DNA of 18,154 nucleotides from Candidatus Latescibacter anaerobius SCGC AAA252-E07 (GTDB lineage Bacteria; Latescibacterota; Latescibacteria; Latescibacterales; Latescibacteraceae): assembly GCA_000403035.1 (NCBI GenBank), contig AQSL01000142.1, positions 15,481 through 33,634 on the forward strand. Direction: 5' to 3'. The notes under the pieces are model-generated. The model did no database searches. It saw nothing but the letters and a program-made list of their open reading frames with translations, and was not told the origin of the DNA. Positions 16,120-18,154 of this stretch are shown in pieces (position 1 is the first letter of the stretch; every line of letters starts with the position of its first letter). Position numbers and translations under genes: made by a program.

Positions 16120-17532
16120 TTATTGTCCTAAAGGTATACTCTCCAGATCATGAAACATATAAAAAAGAGTTTTACTTTTTTTTATTTCAAGGTAAAAAAT
16201 TTCTGAATTCTCTCTGCTCTTTCTGGGAGAGTAACTTTTCAGTTCAACGGTGTTTTTACCCTCAGGTAGTGGAATTCTTGCATATGAAATACTATAAGGA
16301 AGAGTTTGCCAATTACGGGTATCTGCTTTTTCAGACAGTGCATTGGCAATAGAGAGGAGTGCACCCAAGTTTTCATTTTTCTGTCGAACAGCTTTTTCTG
16401 AAGCTTGTTTTAGTGCTAATCTCAGTAATGAAGTTGCCAGTTCTCTTGTCATTCTGTCTTCAAGTGTTTTAAATGCAATTCCGTTAATATCTTGAGCAAG
16501 TTCAAGCGGATATCTTTTCCCAGATGCAACCAATTCAGCATTTCTGAAATATGGCTTCCTTTCCAGATACTTCGGGAAGGCAATTCTGACAAATTTTAAA
16601 TCGCCTAATGTAAGCGAGGAATCGGAACCCTCAAGGAAAAATGGAAATGATAACCCCATTTCCTCATTAACAAAGGTTACCATACCACCTTTTCCCCGGA
16701 CAATAAAAAAATTGATACTCCATTCACCTTTTACCGGTCCAAGCCCATTATTCCAGAAAAAAACGAGTTCACCACCTTCTTGCTCATTGTGTGAATATTG
16801 CATTCCGAAACTTTTTTCATATTTTTTCAATTCATCGGTAAAGCCATTCTGATAAGCTGATCTTAACAAGTCCTTTTTTAACTGAAGAGGTGTCGCAACT
16901 CCAAATAATGGTCTATATACTTCCTCATACGCTTCATAGGCATTTCTATATGAAATAAAAGCGTTATTGTAATCTCCCGACGCTTCGAAAATAATCCCCA
17001 TTAAATTCAGAGCGAACGCGTCGGATTTATAGCGGTTTTTATGCTTACTGTATTTATCATTCAGTTGATTAAGTATAATATTTATTCTTCTGCATTCAAC
17101 CTGTGCCTCTTCTAATTTATTCAACCGGAGGTAGTTCAGGGCTTTGTAATAATGAATAAGTACTCTTTCAAAATCCTCGCCTCTATATGGTAGTACTTCA
17201 GGATTATAGAGGAGACTGAAAGCTTCTGCAGCATAATTTTTTTGTAGATCTTCCGTAAAGATATAAGCGTCTTCAAAGAAATTGTTGCTCTCTTCATATT
17301 TGCCAAGTATATGTGATACAACACCATTTTGTAAATAATAGAGCAGTCGATTTTTATCCTTTGCCGCTCGTTTATTCTTTTTAAGTTCTTTTTCAGCGTC
17401 TTCAATTTTTCCCTGAATAAACAGTTCCTGAAATTTTATGTTTCTCTGATAGTATGTTGCGCAGCCAGCCGTTATCAGAAGAATGATAAGAATTGTTTTG
17501 ATTATTTTTGTTTTTGCAGTTTTAAAAGTCAT
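16120..17532 (-). CDS. COG3014-family lipoprotein with TPR-like helices
   Basis: The 470-residue protein has a signal peptide with a clear lipobox Thr-Ala-Gly-Cys (Cys24). Residues about 28-250 are paired helices of TPR type, including QELFIQGKIEDAEKELKK, LGKYEESNNFFEDAY and NLMGIIFEASGDYNNAFISY. A beta-richer C-terminal part (about 255-470) contains GNVNEEMGLSFPF-like strands and two Ala/Leu-rich helices. COG3014 proteins are poorly characterised and usually sit beside lpoB-like genes, as here, so a role near the peptidoglycan synthase machinery is inferred. ATG 17532 lacks a ribosome binding site but is one base after a TAA, which suggests translational coupling to the small ORF upstream. 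It appears intact. Confidence 0.85.
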   Translation of the reverse strand: MTFKTAKTKIIKTILIILLITAGCATYYQRNIKFQELFIQGKIEDAEKELKKNKRAAKDKNRLLYYLQNGVVSHILGKYEESNNFFEDAYIFTEDLQKNYAAEAFSLLYNPEVLPYRGEDFERVLIHYYKALNYLRLNKLEEAQVECRRINIILNQLNDKYSKHKNRYKSDAFALNLMGIIFEASGDYNNAFISYRNAYEAYEEVYRPLFGVATPLQLKKDLLRSAYQNGFTDELKKYEKSFGMQYSHNEQEGGELVFFWNNGLGPVKGEWSINFFIVRGKGGMVTFVNEEMGLSFPFFLEGSDSSLTLGDLKFVRIAFPKYLERKPYFRNAELVASGKRYPLELAQDINGIAFKTLEDRMTRELATSLLRLALKQASEKAVRQKNENLGALLSIANALSEKADTRNWQTLPYSISYARIPLPEGKNTVELKSYSPRKSRENSEIFYLEIKKSKTLFYMFHDLESIPLGQ

Positions 17533-17533
17533 A

Positions 17534-17665
17534 TTATAATTTCATTTGCTTAAGACTGTTAAAAAGGCGCTTTTCCTCGGGATAAAGTATGAAATAATCC
17601 GTCGCTGTAAAGGGCATGTAAATCGTCATTAAGTAATGATTTTGTATAACATGTTCCATGGCCAT
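17534..17665 (-). CDS. Possible 43-aa ORF between lpoB and the COG3014 gene
   Basis: From ATG 17665 the frame encodes 43 residues, including TDYFILYPEEKRLFNSL, and ends at TAA 17534-17536. One base later the COG3014 ATG begins (TAA-T-ATG). The charged, helical C-terminal half looks like real protein and the junction suggests coupling, but there is no ribosome binding site and no recognised family. Many lpoB loci carry a third small gene here (YcfL-like), but this one is far shorter. Confidence 0.3.
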   Translation of the reverse strand: MAMEHVIQNHYLMTIYMPFTATDYFILYPEEKRLFNSLKQMKL

Positions 17666-17697
17666 GGATTTCTATAAAAATAGATAATAATCTTACC

Positions 17698-18154
17698 TTA
17701 ATTTCTGATATATTTTCTTATTTTTTTGGTTCCGATCCAGACCTTTTCATTGGTCCCTAGGTGGCTTAAATCCAGATCCACTTGATAATAAACCACTTTT
17801 CTGTTGTTGTAGGTATCAACTATCGAATTAATAACACCCTGTAAAATAAAATCCGCGCCTCTTTCCTGCCCCCATTTTTTTGTTGTTTCTTTTGATGCAA
17901 ATTCCTCCTGATCAGCACGTTCATCTCTCAGTTTTTCTCGCGCATCTCCTGCCTGGACAATTCGAATTTTACCTGAATTAAGATACTCTCGTTCAATATT
18001 TCTGATAAATGTTTCAGTGTTAATCAATTCATGTGTCTTGTTAACAACCAAACCCACTATAACTGTTGGTTTCTGTCCCTTTGAATCTGTAAAATCAGTT
18101 ATCCATGGACGAGACAAACCATCTTTTACCATTTCTTCAGCCACTAATCCTGAG
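17698..18154 (-). CDS. lpoB: LpoB-like penicillin-binding protein activator (partial)
   Basis: The reading frame enters from the right edge, so the signal peptide and N-terminus are missing; about 151 C-terminal residues are seen. The sequence follows the LpoB/COG3417 pattern: LVAEEMVKDGL, IVGLVVNKTHE, INTETFIRNIEREYLNSGK, a helix of Glu/Asp/Lys, GADFILQGVINSI, KVVYYQVDLDL and VWIGTKKIRK at the end. In E. coli LpoB is an outer-membrane lipoprotein that reaches through the periplasm to stimulate the glycan-strand and cross-linking activity of PBP1b. An internal GTG at 18142-18144 is not the start, because the frame stays open above it. It leads the minus-strand group with the 43-aa ORF and the COG3014 gene. 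Confidence 0.88.
   Translation of the reverse strand, partial: SGLVAEEMVKDGLSRPWITDFTDSKGQKPTVIVGLVVNKTHELINTETFIRNIEREYLNSGKIRIVQAGDAREKLRDERADQEEFASKETTKKWGQERGADFILQGVINSIVDTYNNRKVVYYQVDLDLSHLGTNEKVWIGTKKIRKYIRN

Overview
The window is AT-rich chromosomal DNA (G+C in the upper thirties by eye) from a Gram-negative, diderm bacterium. The evidence is a TamB-like protein, a BamA/TamA-family barrel, a BamE-like lipoprotein, an LpoB-type lipoprotein, an HtrA protease with a signal peptide, and several predicted outer-membrane beta-barrels ending in aromatic residues. The LpoB/COG3014 pair and the TraF/PorV-like barrel would fit Fibrobacterota/Chitinispirillia-like or other FCB-related lineages, but no rRNA or single-copy marker is present, so the phylum is a guess.

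Layout. Bases 1-472 hold no convincing complete gene, only a candidate promoter. From 473 to 8433 four plus-strand genes follow: tamB-like, BamA/TamA-like (4-bp overlap, evidently one operon), corA and an mscS-family channel; the last two have the same 13-base leader at their ribosome binding sites. A gene-poor stretch (8434-8909) with a spaced repeat separates them from a compact minus-strand operon, read from 12676 down to 8910: HtrA-like protease, two paralogous unknown barrel-like proteins carrying a conserved HHE motif, and a divergent protein recalling the lipid A deacylase LpxR. Divergent from the protease is a YihY/BrkB membrane protein.

From 13.7 to 16.0 kb the region is decaying. 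A small helical-repeat gene is split by an in-frame TGA, and a TraF/PorV-like barrel gene has two in-frame TAA codons and one frameshift. A 114-bp stretch bounded by 9-bp inverted repeats lies between them, next to an intact BamE-like lipoprotein. The right end has minus-strand lpoB (cut by the window edge), a possible 43-aa ORF, and a COG3014 lipoprotein with TPR-like helices.

How they fit together: most genes serve the cell envelope, covering outer-membrane protein insertion (TamB/BamA-like/BamE-like), periplasmic quality control (HtrA), outer-membrane barrels, peptidoglycan synthase activation (LpoB) and ion or osmotic balance (CorA, MscS). The least explained part is the HtrA-linked barrel operon. 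No CRISPR array, tRNA, rRNA or intact transposase gene was seen.
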